DNA of 64,000 nucleotides from Methylomicrobium sp. wino1 (GCF_003932755.1 NZ_CP024202.1:372001-436000), one strand, 5' to 3'. Shown: positions 52,293 through 61,586, counted from the stretch's first letter. Numbers and translations are program-made. The notes: generated from the sequence alone by a model not told the origin.

Positions 52293-54983
52293 TCAATTTT
52301 GACCCTGACTAACTGCGTCCAGCAACTTGGCAAATTCGGCTTCGACCTTGGCTTCGAAGTCCGTTTCGATTTGATATACCTCGGTAAACTCTGCAAAGGC
52401 CCAGCGGCCATAGGTAAGGAGGTTGTTCACGCCGGGTATCCAATAGGTATCCATGGTGGCTTTTTTGTCTTTGGCGTCTTCGCGGCGATAGCCTTTAATC
52501 TCGACGATCAGATTTAGCAAGTCATCCTCGCCGTGGCCATCGTCCACGCGAACAATGAAATCGGGCAGGTATTTACGGGTTTCCGAGCCATAGCGATAAG
52601 GCACTTCCAAGCCCAGACTATGGTTTTTGACATAAGCTTTTACTTTGGGATGTTTTTCCGCAACGCGGCAGAATTCCGCTTCCCAATCGCTATCGAGTAC
52701 CACCCAATTGATGTGACAACGGTTTGCAGCGGTTTCCCAGCGATTGGTTTTAGAGGTGTTGAAACTGACGTGATTCGTTGAACCAGTGGGATTGTAAGGA
52801 TCTAGCACGGCTTTGATTGGACGAGTACCGACCAATGTTCGGGTGATGGCGGCGGTAATGCGTTCGCAAGCCATGTCTGCCAGTTCTTGATACATCAATT
52901 GGGCCGGATAAGTGCCGCCTTTGCATTCCAGGCAGGTATCCAGCCACTGTTTCGTGATGCGTTTGAGTTGGCCAAAAAGATGTAGTTTGGCTTCGTCGCC
53001 CGGATCGCGCCACTTGGTGTAGAGCAAACGTTGAGTCAGATGGAACAATAAGCTCGACATGCGCATGTCGCCGGTGTGGACCAAGTTAAGGTCCACGGAT
53101 TCGCCGATGATGCCGGCATTTTGGGTAACGGAAGGCCCCACCAAATCAGGTGTTAATTGCAGGATGGAATCGGTATTGAATTCTGCTGTGAGACGTTCTT
53201 CCGGTAGTTCGACCCGGTAGCCCTGCACTCTGGGGAATTGAATTGCCAATTGATCGCGATCAGGCCTGACCGCTTTGACTTGAATGGTTTGTCTGGGCGG
53301 TTGCGGAGGTGCTACGACGGGTTTGGCGGTGAAGTCGAACGGTATCCCCAGAACGTCGGCATATTCGACATTGAACCGGTTTTCTTCGTTGAGTTCGTAA
53401 GATTGGCGGCGTAAGGAACGACCAATCACTTGTTCGCAAAGTAATTGGGTGCCGAAAGCGCGAACACCCAAAACGTGAGTTACCGTGTTGGCATCCCAAC
53501 CCTCGGTTAGCATGGAAACTGAAACCACACAGCGAATGGATTCGCCTAATCGGCCTTCCTTGCCGACGGTGTTCATCACTTCACGTAATAGCTCTTGATC
53601 GGATAGATTCTCGGCTTGTTTGCGGTCGCCGGTACGCTCGATGATTTCGCGTCGGAAGCGTTCGATTTCGTCGCTGGCCATATTGCGAAAATTATTGTCG
53701 AGCGCTTCGCCGGATTCGAGCTGCTCACTGTCGATGAGCAACGTATTGGGCCGGGCTAACTGATTGCCATGTTCGTCGAAGTTACGAAACAGTGGCAATC
53801 GGCCATTCACAAAACCGGATGAGCCATCCTGGTTTTCCGGACGAAAACCGGAAATGTAGTCGTAAACCAGTTTAGATGTGCTGGTGTTGTTACAAACCAC
53901 GATAAAACACGGCGGCACTTTGATGCCGCTAGCCTGCCAGAGCTGGTAGGTCTCTTCGTAATGGCCGTAGAGCGCTTCCAGTGCGGTTTGTAATTCGACC
54001 GGAATACTTAAAGGATCGAGCGTTTTACCCTGGCCTCGTCCTTTTTTAGGCATTTTTTTGCCTATATGGTCCCATAGATTGCGAAATTTGGGCATTTCCG
54101 CTCCAGGAATATTGTCCGCAACCGGAACGCGCGGCAATTTGACGATGCCGCATTCGATGGCATCCATCAAGGAAAAATCGCTCATTGCCCAGGGAAATAG
54201 CGTGCCTTCGACATAACCCGACCCGCTGAGAAAGAACGGCGTTGCGGATAAATCCATTACGCGCTGAACGCCTAATTTACGATTGACGGTTTCTAGACCG
54301 GTAATCCAGAGTCGAGCGGCTTCGCGGTTTTTTTCGGCTTCTTTCTTTTCGTCACCTTTAAGACCCTCGTCATTTTGATTAGGCTTTTCACGATAGCAGT
54401 GATGGGCTTCGTCGTTGAGCACCATAATGTTTTTCATGCCCATCAATTCCGGCATGACGCGCTGCAGCATTTGGCCTTCCGTTTCGAGCGTACTTAACGC
54501 GTCGCCTCCACGACCTTGCAATAACCGTCGATTCCCTTTGGATATTTCCAAGCGCTCGCGCAATTTGAAAACATGGTAATTGGTAATGACGATTTTGGCG
54601 CGCTCGATATCGCTCAGCATGTCGCCGGGCACAATTTCACGGCTTTGGTAGTAGCTATCGGGATCGTTAGGCTGCAGCACCCTTAAACGATCACGAATGG
54701 TTAATCCCGGTGTAACGATCAAAAAACCACGCGAGAAATTTTTGCTATTGGGACGGCGTACGGCGTTGACGGTTTGCCAAGCGATGATCATGGCTATCAC
54801 TGTAGTCTTGCCTGCGCCGGTAGCAAGCTTTAATGCCAAACGCAGCAAGCCGGGGTTAGCGTTTTGATTGGCTATCTCCAAGTGCTGGATGAAGCGTTTG
54901 CCTTGTTTGCCGAGCTTGGGAGCGACTTCCGTCAACCAAATAGCCGTTTCTACGGCTTCTATCTGACAGAAAAACGGCTTCAC
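52293..54983 (-). CDS. Type III-like restriction helicase/nuclease (Res), main part
   Basis: 896 residues. Superfamily 2 helicase with Walker A ATGAGKTT (54-61), DEAH box (191-194), later motif SMLTEGWDANTVTHVLG and QVIGRSLRR. C-terminal PD-(D/E)xK nuclease: PDFIVRVDDG ... NLIVEIKGYRRED. It begins at GTG 54983 within the end of the upstream 123-residue ORF. That ORF is the missing N-terminus: homologues read continuously from one to the other. A one-base loss in a T-run (CATTTAATGG where CATTTTAATGG restores the frame) separates them. Unless coupling or a sequencing error rescues it, the nuclease subunit is broken. Confidence 0.85.
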   Translation of the reverse strand: MKPFFCQIEAVETAIWLTEVAPKLGKQGKRFIQHLEIANQNANPGLLRLALKLATGAGKTTVIAMIIAWQTVNAVRRPNSKNFSRGFLIVTPGLTIRDRLRVLQPNDPDSYYQSREIVPGDMLSDIERAKIVITNYHVFKLRERLEISKGNRRLLQGRGGDALSTLETEGQMLQRVMPELMGMKNIMVLNDEAHHCYREKPNQNDEGLKGDEKKEAEKNREAARLWITGLETVNRKLGVQRVMDLSATPFFLSGSGYVEGTLFPWAMSDFSLMDAIECGIVKLPRVPVADNIPGAEMPKFRNLWDHIGKKMPKKGRGQGKTLDPLSIPVELQTALEALYGHYEETYQLWQASGIKVPPCFIVVCNNTSTSKLVYDYISGFRPENQDGSSGFVNGRLPLFRNFDEHGNQLARPNTLLIDSEQLESGEALDNNFRNMASDEIERFRREIIERTGDRKQAENLSDQELLREVMNTVGKEGRLGESIRCVVSVSMLTEGWDANTVTHVLGVRAFGTQLLCEQVIGRSLRRQSYELNEENRFNVEYADVLGIPFDFTAKPVVAPPQPPRQTIQVKAVRPDRDQLAIQFPRVQGYRVELPEERLTAEFNTDSILQLTPDLVGPSVTQNAGIIGESVDLNLVHTGDMRMSSLLFHLTQRLLYTKWRDPGDEAKLHLFGQLKRITKQWLDTCLECKGGTYPAQLMYQELADMACERITAAITRTLVGTRPIKAVLDPYNPTGSTNHVSFNTSKTNRWETAANRCHINWVVLDSDWEAEFCRVAEKHPKVKAYVKNHSLGLEVPYRYGSETRKYLPDFIVRVDDGHGEDDLLNLIVEIKGYRREDAKDKKATMDTYWIPGVNNLLTYGRWAFAEFTEVYQIETDFEAKVEAEFAKLLDAVSQGQN

Positions 54984-55351
54984 GCCATTAAATGAGGATG
55001 ACGCCAGTGCTGAAGCAAACGTGCGGTTTCAGGCGTAACTAACCAACTCGTCGGATCCGGCAGCTTGCGCCAGTCATCTATGCTTTTACGCAATTCATTG
55101 ATGATTGGGGTTGGGTCATAACGCTGATCGCTTGAAGAAATTTCATCGGATTCCTCAAATTCGAATAGCTGAGCCTGTTCGCCGGCACCTTTCCGTTTCT
55201 TCGGTTTTGGGATGGGGGTAATAAATTCTGCCCGTCGGCGCTGCTCTACAATGTGCTGCGTGGGTTGTCCTTTATCATCGAGTTCCCAATGCCTTGCCGG
55301 ATATTCGTAAGGCGAATTGAGGATGGGCTTGCTGAAAAATTCGTTTTCCAT
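54980..55351 (-). pseudogene. Res N-terminal fragment, frameshifted from the main res ORF
   Basis: 123 residues. MENEFFSKPILNSPYEYPAR, then HWELDDKGQPTQHIVEQRR and VTPETARLLQHWRHPH, are recognisable as the N-terminal region of Res proteins of this type, which is otherwise absent from the 896-residue ORF. It stops at TGA 54980-54982, overlapping the downstream GTG as GTGA. Restoring one T near 54997 gives HPHFNGVKPFFCQIEAVE across the junction. Confidence 0.8.
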
Positions 55352-55585
55352 CTGGTTCTATTTTTCCAGTGACCGATTTGGAAGAGTCGGATAGGGTCTT
55401 GAAAGGGCTTGGTTATCAAGTGTCGGCCGAAGCTTCGAGGCAAACGCTAAACGTTTAAGACGCCGACTCATGGCTGAACTATAAAGTGCGGTACATAGTA
55501 TGTCAAACAAAACAACACACTCCGTCGATATAAGCTTAGGCCATAAGCTCTACATATTTAAGAAAAAATTATCATTTGGTTGCGA

Positions 55586-55611
55586 TTATAGTCATCGCAC
55601 TTCAAGTTTCG
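55586..55611. repeat. Family 2 repeat end
   Basis: TTATAGTCATCGCACTTCAA with GTTTCG, single arm. The remaining gap 55352-55755 shows no gene or other recognisable structure; it marks the upstream edge of the restriction operon and may hold its promoter. Confidence 0.45.
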
Positions 55612-55755
55612 TTTTTTTGCCCCTCTCTCCCTTATGCACTGCTATTAACCTAAAAAATCAGTTGCACATTCTCAATCCCGTTCGCCCTGAGCAAAGCAAG
55701 CCCACTTAAACGATTTTTCAATCAAAAGGGAGTAGCCTATACGATTTCCTGCCGC

Positions 55756-56577
55756 TCAGAGCATCTTGATCGAACTAGGATGGCGGATCAGCATCGAAAA
55801 GCGTTCCTTGGACCGATTGAGCCAACCGCGAAGTTCGACTTCTTTGCCGACATATCCTTGGAGGTTTGGAAACAAGTCTAGATTAGCGCGTTCGATGCGA
55901 AAATCGACATGATCGCTAAGCGCCAAATAGACATATTTATGCGTCGCTCTGATTTTTTTGACGCGCCCGGAAATTCGCTGCCAGCCTCGATAATTAGCCG
56001 CTCGAAGACTGGATGCCGGCTTGATTCTGTATTCAGGCCGTTTCCAGATGCCGCGCGAGGCTTTTTCGGCTTCAGTCTGGGCGTTAAGTAGTTCATCGCT
56101 AAAACGCAAATTTGGCGGAAAAATATTGAGTGAAGCCAAGCCTAATCTAACTAACTCTAAATTGAGATGCAGACCGTCCTCGGTAAATAAATACGCAAGT
56201 GTCCGGCCGTATTTATCCTTTTGCTCGGCATCGAAAACCAAGCGTACGCGCTTGTCTTTCAATGCGTTGATTAACCACCACCTAGCATCTTCGCCTCCTG
56301 CCTCCGCGTTTTTATTGCGTCCTTCGATCTCCGGTGAATTGATGCCGAGTAAGCGGACTTTTTTGCCGTCTGCCAGCTTCACCGTATCGCCGTCATAAAC
56401 ATACTGAATGCGGTGATAAGAATAACCGGGCTTTATCGTTAGACGCTCGGCGCCTTCTCGTCGCTTGTCCGAAAAATAAAATTTGCCGCGTTCATCTTGC
56501 CAGCGATAAATTTCATCGGCGCAGGCGGCAGAGATACCCAGCAATAGAACAATTGATTTAAGCAAGACCTGGAGCAT
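55756..56577 (-). CDS. Secreted thermonuclease-like protein
   Basis: 273 residues. Signal peptide (1-20, ending AACA), then a DUF4124-like stretch (DEIYRWQDERGKFYFSDKR, 21-39), then an SNase fold (about 55-175). Catalytic pattern: YDGDTVKLADGKKVRLLGINSPE (split across 61-83) gives D and R, and DKYGRTLAYLF gives the second R. A C-terminal 80-residue domain (GWQRISGRVKKIRATHKYVYLAL) follows, an OB-like fold seen in related nucleases. Probably periplasmic, Ca-dependent. Confidence 0.9.
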   Translation of the reverse strand: MLQVLLKSIVLLLGISAACADEIYRWQDERGKFYFSDKRREGAERLTIKPGYSYHRIQYVYDGDTVKLADGKKVRLLGINSPEIEGRNKNAEAGGEDARWWLINALKDKRVRLVFDAEQKDKYGRTLAYLFTEDGLHLNLELVRLGLASLNIFPPNLRFSDELLNAQTEAEKASRGIWKRPEYRIKPASSLRAANYRGWQRISGRVKKIRATHKYVYLALSDHVDFRIERANLDLFPNLQGYVGKEVELRGWLNRSKERFSMLIRHPSSIKML

Positions 56578-56661
56578 GGATTTAAGGTTTAACGATTAGC
56601 CGATATCGAGCCGGAACGCTATAATTCCGTGCCAAAAAACGCTATTGTACAGAAACATCCC

Positions 56662-57108
56662 ATGATATCCGTTATTCAACGCGTGGCCCGCGCAAAAGTG
56701 ACTGTCGGGCAACAAGACATCGGTCTGATCGAACGCGGCTTACTCGCTCTGGTCGCGGTCGAAAAAAACGACACCGAAAAGGAAGCGGACCGTCTGCTGG
56801 AGCGAATCCTTAACTACCGCATTTTCGCCGACGCCGAGGGCAAGATGAATCTCAGTTTGCGTAACATTGACGGCGGCTTGTTATTGGTGCCGCAATTTAC
56901 GCTCGCGGCAGACACCGACAGCGGCAATCGGCCTAGTTTCAGCCGAGGCGCTTCCCCCGAACACGGTTTGACGCTCTTCAATTATTTGCAAAAAAAAGCC
57001 GTCGACTTGCATACACAGGTTCAATTCGGTCAATTCGGCGCCGACATGCAAGTCTCGTTGGTTAATGACGGGCCGGTAACCTTTAATTTAAGAGTCTCCC
57101 CCCGCTGA
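56662..57108 (+). CDS. dtd: D-aminoacyl-tRNA deacylase
   Basis: Cleaves D-amino acids (and glycine from tRNA-Ala) off tRNA. 148 residues from ATG 56662; the earlier ATG at 56629 adds 11 unlike residues. Motifs: [15 protein letters not shown] start, [12 protein letters not shown] with the SQ-like active site (PQFTLA here where most have SQFTL), GNRPSF and NDGPVTFNL. The substitution S to P before QFTL is worth noting. Confidence 0.95.
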   Translation: MISVIQRVARAKVTVGQQDIGLIERGLLALVAVEKNDTEKEADRLLERILNYRIFADAEGKMNLSLRNIDGGLLLVPQFTLAADTDSGNRPSFSRGASPEHGLTLFNYLQKKAVDLHTQVQFGQFGADMQVSLVNDGPVTFNLRVSPR

Positions 57109-57203
57109 ATATTCGCTTACCTAGACGCAATGCCTAACCGCCGTCTTCATCTTGCCGTTCAGCACGATCTATCGCGGCTACTTACTTATCGCGGGACAGC
57201 TTA

Positions 57204-57314
57204 AGGTTAATCCGTTCATGGTGAGCCCTTCGGCTGCGCTCAGGAGAGCCCTGTCGAACCATGGGCGGATTAACCATCCACCCCTTCGACAGGCTCAGGG
57301 CGAACGGTTAATCC
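57204..57314. repeat. Inverted repeat with GGTTAATCCGTTC ends
   Basis: GGTTAATCCGTTC (57205-57217) and GAACGGTTAATCC (57302-57314) as ends, with GAGCCCTTCGGCTGCGCTCA and CCTTCGACAGGCTCAGGGCG inside, motifs common in intergenic repeats. Its right end overlaps the stop codon of the small membrane protein gene. Confidence 0.65.
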
Positions 57315-57454
57315 TTAGTGCTTTTATCCCGCCTTAAGCGGGAAGCCTCTTTCGCGTGTTTGGGCAACCTTGGAATATTGGCGGTTCGCAACAAAATCAA
57401 AGCACTGCCGATAATCAAAATTGCCGCCAAAAATACAAAAAACCAAGCCACCAT
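57308..57454 (-). CDS. Small membrane protein, DUF2897-like
   Basis: 48 residues: start MVAWFFVFLAAILIIGSALI, then LLRTANIPRLPKHAKEASRL and a charged end RRDKSTKD. One N-terminal helix followed by a basic tail, the form of DUF2897 proteins in gammaproteobacteria. ATG 57454; upstream GAGAAATTGA is a weak ribosome site. The TAA is supplied by the repeat at 57204-57314, which may have replaced the original end. Confidence 0.6.
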   Translation of the reverse strand: MVAWFFVFLAAILIIGSALILLRTANIPRLPKHAKEASRLRRDKSTKD

Positions 57455-57518
57455 TCAATTTCTCGCCGCGTCAATAGAATCGAAAAAAAGCCCCGCGTTC
57501 GGGATTTAACGAATAAAT

Positions 57519-57588
57519 TATACCCTTTGCTAATCAAATTTCGGCACCTCCATACCTTAATGCCGAAATTTGAAGTGCGATAGGTATA
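57519..57588. repeat. Family 2 repeat, minimal copy
   Basis: TATACCCTTTGCTAATCAAA with TTTCGGCA, then 14 bases, then TGCCGAAATTTGAAGTGCGA with TAGGTATA. Only the two ends are present (70 bp), so it defines the family termini. Confidence 0.78.
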
Positions 57589-57723
57589 CAACGATTTGCG
57601 GACGGATAGAACTTAAGTGATAAAATATCGTCAATTATGAATCATGATTCGACGGCGCCGTTCCTAAAATTCGCTCCGCACCGAATCCTTTCCAATCGCT
57701 GACTACACGACTCTAACCTGATA

Positions 57724-59064
57724 ATGAAATCCGTTGAATTACTTTCTCCTGCCGGAACCCTTAAAAACATGCGTTACGCTTTCGCTTACGGCGCGGATGC
57801 TGTTTATGCCGGTCAACCGCGATATAGCCTGCGTGTGCGTAATAATGACTTTCTTGCCGACAACTTAGCCAAAGGCATCGACGAAGCGCACCGGCTCGGA
57901 AAAAAGTTTTTTCTGGCGACTAATGTCATTCCGCATAATAGCAAAATCAAGACTTTTCTGGCCGATATCGCTCCGATCATCGCGATGAAACCGGACGCAT
58001 TGATTATGGCCGACCCCGGCTTGATTATGATGGTTCGGGAAAATTGGCCGGAAATGCCGGTACACTTATCCGTACAAGCCAATACCGTCAACTATGCCAC
58101 GGTCAAATTTTGGCAAACAATCGGGGTGCAACGCATTATTTTGTCGCGGGAATTGTCGCTAGATGAAATTGCCGAAATCCGTCAGGAATGCCCGGACATG
58201 GAACTGGAAGTCTTCGTGCATGGCGCCCTGTGCATTGCCTATTCGGGCCGCTGCTTGCTGTCCGGATATTTTAACCACCGCGACCCGAATCAGGGTACTT
58301 GCACCAATTCCTGCCGCTGGAAATACGACACACTGCCCGCACATGAAAATGCCGAAGGCGATTATGTCTTGGACGGCGGCGCCTTGTCGATGTCTGAAAT
58401 CAGTAATGCCAGTTGCGGCGGCGCCGAGCGCCACCCCTTAGCCGATAAGGTTTATTTTTTAGAGGAGGAAGGGCGTAAAGGCGAACTGCTGCCGGTCATG
58501 GAAGATGAAAACGGCACCTACATCATGAATTCGAAAGACCTGCGTGCGATCGAACATATTCAACGCTTGGTCGAAATCGGCATCGACAGCCTTAAGATAG
58601 AAGGTCGAACCAAATCTCATTATTATGTAGCCCGGACCGCGCAAACCTATCGCCAAGCAATCGACGACGCACTGGCCGAACGTCCGTTTAATCCGCAATT
58701 GCTCGGCGTCTTGGAAAACCTTGCCAACCGGGGTTATACGGACGGCTTTTATCAACGCCACCACACGCATGAGCATCAAAACTACATTACCGGTTATTCG
58801 AAAAGCCATCAGCAACAATTTTGCGGTGAAATCAGACACTTCGATTCGGCGACCGGCATGGCCGAAATCGACGTCAAAAACAAGTTTTCGGTCGGCGATA
58901 AAATTGAATTGATTTTACCCGAAGGCAACCGCGACATTATCGTCGAACATATGGAAGACCTGCACGGCCAGCCGATGCAAGAAGCTCTAGGCGGCGGCTA
59001 CGAGGTAAAAATACCGCTGCCGGAAATAAGCCCGCAACACGGACTATTGGCGCGTTATTTTTAG
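57724..59064 (+). CDS. trhP: tRNA 5-hydroxyuridine modification protein TrhP (peptidase U32 family)
   Basis: E. coli YegQ orthologue; needed for prephenate-dependent hydroxylation of U34 in tRNAs. 446 residues. U32 signature VFVHGALCIAYSGRCLLSGY (near 165-185), then NHRDPNQGTCTNSCRWKY with conserved cysteines that bind an Fe-S cluster in the family. ELLSPAGTLKNMRYAFAYGA start and KIEGRTKSHYYVARTAQTYR are typical. ATG 57724 preceded by CTCTAACCTGATA, weak site. No partner enzyme nearby. Confidence 0.94.
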   Translation: MKSVELLSPAGTLKNMRYAFAYGADAVYAGQPRYSLRVRNNDFLADNLAKGIDEAHRLGKKFFLATNVIPHNSKIKTFLADIAPIIAMKPDALIMADPGLIMMVRENWPEMPVHLSVQANTVNYATVKFWQTIGVQRIILSRELSLDEIAEIRQECPDMELEVFVHGALCIAYSGRCLLSGYFNHRDPNQGTCTNSCRWKYDTLPAHENAEGDYVLDGGALSMSEISNASCGGAERHPLADKVYFLEEEGRKGELLPVMEDENGTYIMNSKDLRAIEHIQRLVEIGIDSLKIEGRTKSHYYVARTAQTYRQAIDDALAERPFNPQLLGVLENLANRGYTDGFYQRHHTHEHQNYITGYSKSHQQQFCGEIRHFDSATGMAEIDVKNKFSVGDKIELILPEGNRDIIVEHMEDLHGQPMQEALGGGYEVKIPLPEISPQHGLLARYF

Positions 59065-59139
59065 CGGCGAATATATATGCCATCCATGACACTGGATTCC
59101 GCCAACACCCTGTCGGAACGATGGGTTTCCTTAACTTAA

Positions 59140-59310
59140 TGACAATGTCACCTACCGTTAGGTGAGGCAACATAGAGCCTACAGAAACGTATTCACCCAG
59201 CACCTAAACTCCCTAGTCCATTGGCTATGATTAACTATCTGTAATAATTTAGGTGCTGGGCCTTTAATGAGCACCACTGCTCCGAATTTTTATCTACGAT
59301 GATGGCTATA
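59140..59310. repeat. Family 2 repeat, inverted copy with hairpin-element insertion
   Basis: Read on the minus strand it begins TATAGCCATCATCGTAGATA with AAAATTCGG, ends with CACCTAACGGTAGGTGACAT. The insertion at 59196-59260 lies at the same GTGAATAC module as in the copy at 44626. Left limit approximate. Confidence 0.6.
59196..59260. mobile_element. Miniature hairpin element, second non-rRNA copy
   Basis: 65 bp, ends CCCAGCACCTAAACT (59196-59210) and AATTTAGGTGCTGGG (59246-59260), one mismatch. Flanked by TTCA on the left (complement of the TGAA target) but CCTT on the right: six bases (CGGCGT) of the expected target are missing instead of duplicated. No ORF. Confidence 0.78.
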
Positions 59311-59328
59311 TAACGCAAAATCAACCTT

Positions 59329-61353
59329 CTAAAATGGGATGAACACGAAGGCAAATACATCATTGCTATAGCCATCGACGGTTTTGTATTCGCGGTAACC
59401 TTTCGACACAGCCATCCCTAAAACATATTTGACGCCGTTGTATTGAATAACTTCTGAGCTTCGTTGTCCGGTCCGCATCGTGAAAAAGCGGTCGTCGATC
59501 GCCAGCGAATCTCCGGCACCGAGCGTTGGGTGATTTGCCGAAGCAATGATCGATTTGCTGCGGTCGGTAAAAAACGCAAAACATCCTTCGAGCAACCTTC
59601 CCGCTTCGTCGCGCGGTAAAACCTCATCAAGCATACCCGAAAACTGAGGCTCACTGTCAAAAACGATACCGATCCCGCCGAACACCTGATCCGGCCTTGC
59701 CAAGTGCGTGATCGCGGCGTTGTAAATATAGGTATAGCGATTGCCGTAAAATGGCGTCCTAATGAAAGGCGAAACGCTGTAGCTTTGCGAATCGCTGTTT
59801 CTCAACGCTGCCGGAGCACCGCTTCGCTCGTCGACTTGCATGCCCAATAACGAGCGTTCATAAGGGTTCGATACCGCCACGATACGACCGTTTTTATCGT
59901 AAAGATAAAGATTGGTATAAACCGTGTATAAAGCGTTGATGTATTGCAATATGTCCGTTATCCGCTGCTCATCCTTTGATGAGATTTCCGGTTGGGCCAA
60001 ACATTTCCTAAAAGTCGATGTCAATGCCCACCACCGGCAATCGTTAGCTCGTTCGTATAAATTACGATCCATGATATCGACCGCCAATGACGCCAAAAAG
60101 CCTGCATTATTCAAATGCGACGACATGACCGTGACTTCCTGCAGACTATTGACCGAATCGGCGAAAATATTCGCAATATCGGAACCGATTTGTTTGATGG
60201 CCTCCAAAACCGGCATGAATTCGGCCGCATTTTTCCGAGCCGATGCAATCTGGCCGTTAAGTACCAACAAACCGAGATCGGCATTGATATCGGAAGAAGC
60301 CTTGCGAATATCTTTCAATTCTTGAGGGAATGTACTGGCTTGATCAATAATATCAGCATAAGCGCTTCCTCTATCGACCGTTTCGTTACCTTTGAAAGCC
60401 GATTCCAACGGCGTCATCATTCGTCCGGCCCATCCTAATCCGAAAAAACCCTGATAACCTTTGGTTTGCCGTGTATTGATAATGTATTCGCGATGTTTAT
60501 AAGGAGCAATACTCACAGGATTAGCATTACCGAAAGCCGCTTGTAGCGGTAGCAAGCGCTCATCGCTACTGGCGATTACCTTTCCGTCGGCACCTAATAT
60601 CATCAGAGTACCTTCGTCATCCACCTTCAGAAGATCGCCGAAAATGCCCGCCATTTCATCGTCAAACCGAAAACATAAGCACAAAACGCCTATAGCTTTC
60701 GATCCTTGCTGATTACTTTCGGTGATTTTGCAGGAATATATCAGCGAATGCCGCTTATTCGGCTGTAATTCCGAATATCGAAACGTTTCGGTATATTCCG
60801 CACTCGATTTTAGAGTTTCGGCAATGAGGGGGTCCGTCGAATGACTGATCGGGTTCTCATTGTCCAAATGCGCTTTAACCCGCCCCTCGGTATCGAAAAT
60901 AATGATCTCTTCATACACGCTGTATTTCTTTACATATTCACGCAATCGATTTTCGATAAAATCGACTTGCTCTCGACTCACATTATCGCTTGCAAGAAAA
61001 ACGCGAATATCATCGTCGGTGGCCAAAAAACCCACGTCCGCGGTGCGTTCAAACAAATTACGAATCAATAAATCGATCGCGACTTGCGCCTTCGACGAAT
61101 TATCGAGCACCAACTTTTTCAAATTCTCGACCACTAAGTTATAAGTCAGCTTCTGCTGCAACTCGCCGAATTTACTTTTCGTCAAATTCATATCTTCAAG
61201 AATGGTCGACGCCACATTATGGCTATTGATCTTACCGATCAGCGTAATTTTCCCCCACCAATCGTTTAGCGAGGCAAGACGAGCTTCGTAACTCTTTACG
61301 GCCGGCATGGCAGCCAGCAACTTAGTTTTATTCGTTTCAATTATCGTGTTCAT
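59329..61353 (-). CDS. Tandem Cache-domain sensor without membrane helices
   Basis: 674 residues. Two Cache-like sensing regions: about 85-290 (IDLLIRNLFERTADVGFLAT, then EEIIIFDTEGRVKAHLDNE) and about 415-670 (VDIMDRNLYERANDCRWWAL, then TNLYLYDKNGRIVAVSNPYE). Between them is a helical stretch (340-410: DIIDQASTFPQELKDIRKAS, ADLGLLVLNGQIASARKNAA) that looks like part of a chemoreceptor signalling helix. No signal peptide, no transmembrane segment, and no full MCP hairpin or kinase domain visible. Cache domains normally face outside, so an apparently cytosolic tandem is unusual. Monocistronic. Confidence 0.7.
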   Translation of the reverse strand: MNTIIETNKTKLLAAMPAVKSYEARLASLNDWWGKITLIGKINSHNVASTILEDMNLTKSKFGELQQKLTYNLVVENLKKLVLDNSSKAQVAIDLLIRNLFERTADVGFLATDDDIRVFLASDNVSREQVDFIENRLREYVKKYSVYEEIIIFDTEGRVKAHLDNENPISHSTDPLIAETLKSSAEYTETFRYSELQPNKRHSLIYSCKITESNQQGSKAIGVLCLCFRFDDEMAGIFGDLLKVDDEGTLMILGADGKVIASSDERLLPLQAAFGNANPVSIAPYKHREYIINTRQTKGYQGFFGLGWAGRMMTPLESAFKGNETVDRGSAYADIIDQASTFPQELKDIRKASSDINADLGLLVLNGQIASARKNAAEFMPVLEAIKQIGSDIANIFADSVNSLQEVTVMSSHLNNAGFLASLAVDIMDRNLYERANDCRWWALTSTFRKCLAQPEISSKDEQRITDILQYINALYTVYTNLYLYDKNGRIVAVSNPYERSLLGMQVDERSGAPAALRNSDSQSYSVSPFIRTPFYGNRYTYIYNAAITHLARPDQVFGGIGIVFDSEPQFSGMLDEVLPRDEAGRLLEGCFAFFTDRSKSIIASANHPTLGAGDSLAIDDRFFTMRTGQRSSEVIQYNGVKYVLGMAVSKGYREYKTVDGYSNDVFAFVFIPF

Positions 61354-61586
61354 AAATCGCTTAATCTATCCGTCATTTGTGTCCTTAGTCCCAAACTCAA
61401 GCACGAATCATACCGAATTGTATTTCAAAGAAAAATAAAATAACAGGTTCATTCTATTTTTGAATCATGCACCACTATTGCTCATTGAAGCACCAATTCG
61501 ACTCACCGAACCCCATCCATTCCAAACTATTTTTATAGCAATTCTGTTATGATATGTCCCCAACAGCCTTAACCAAGGTAATACCA

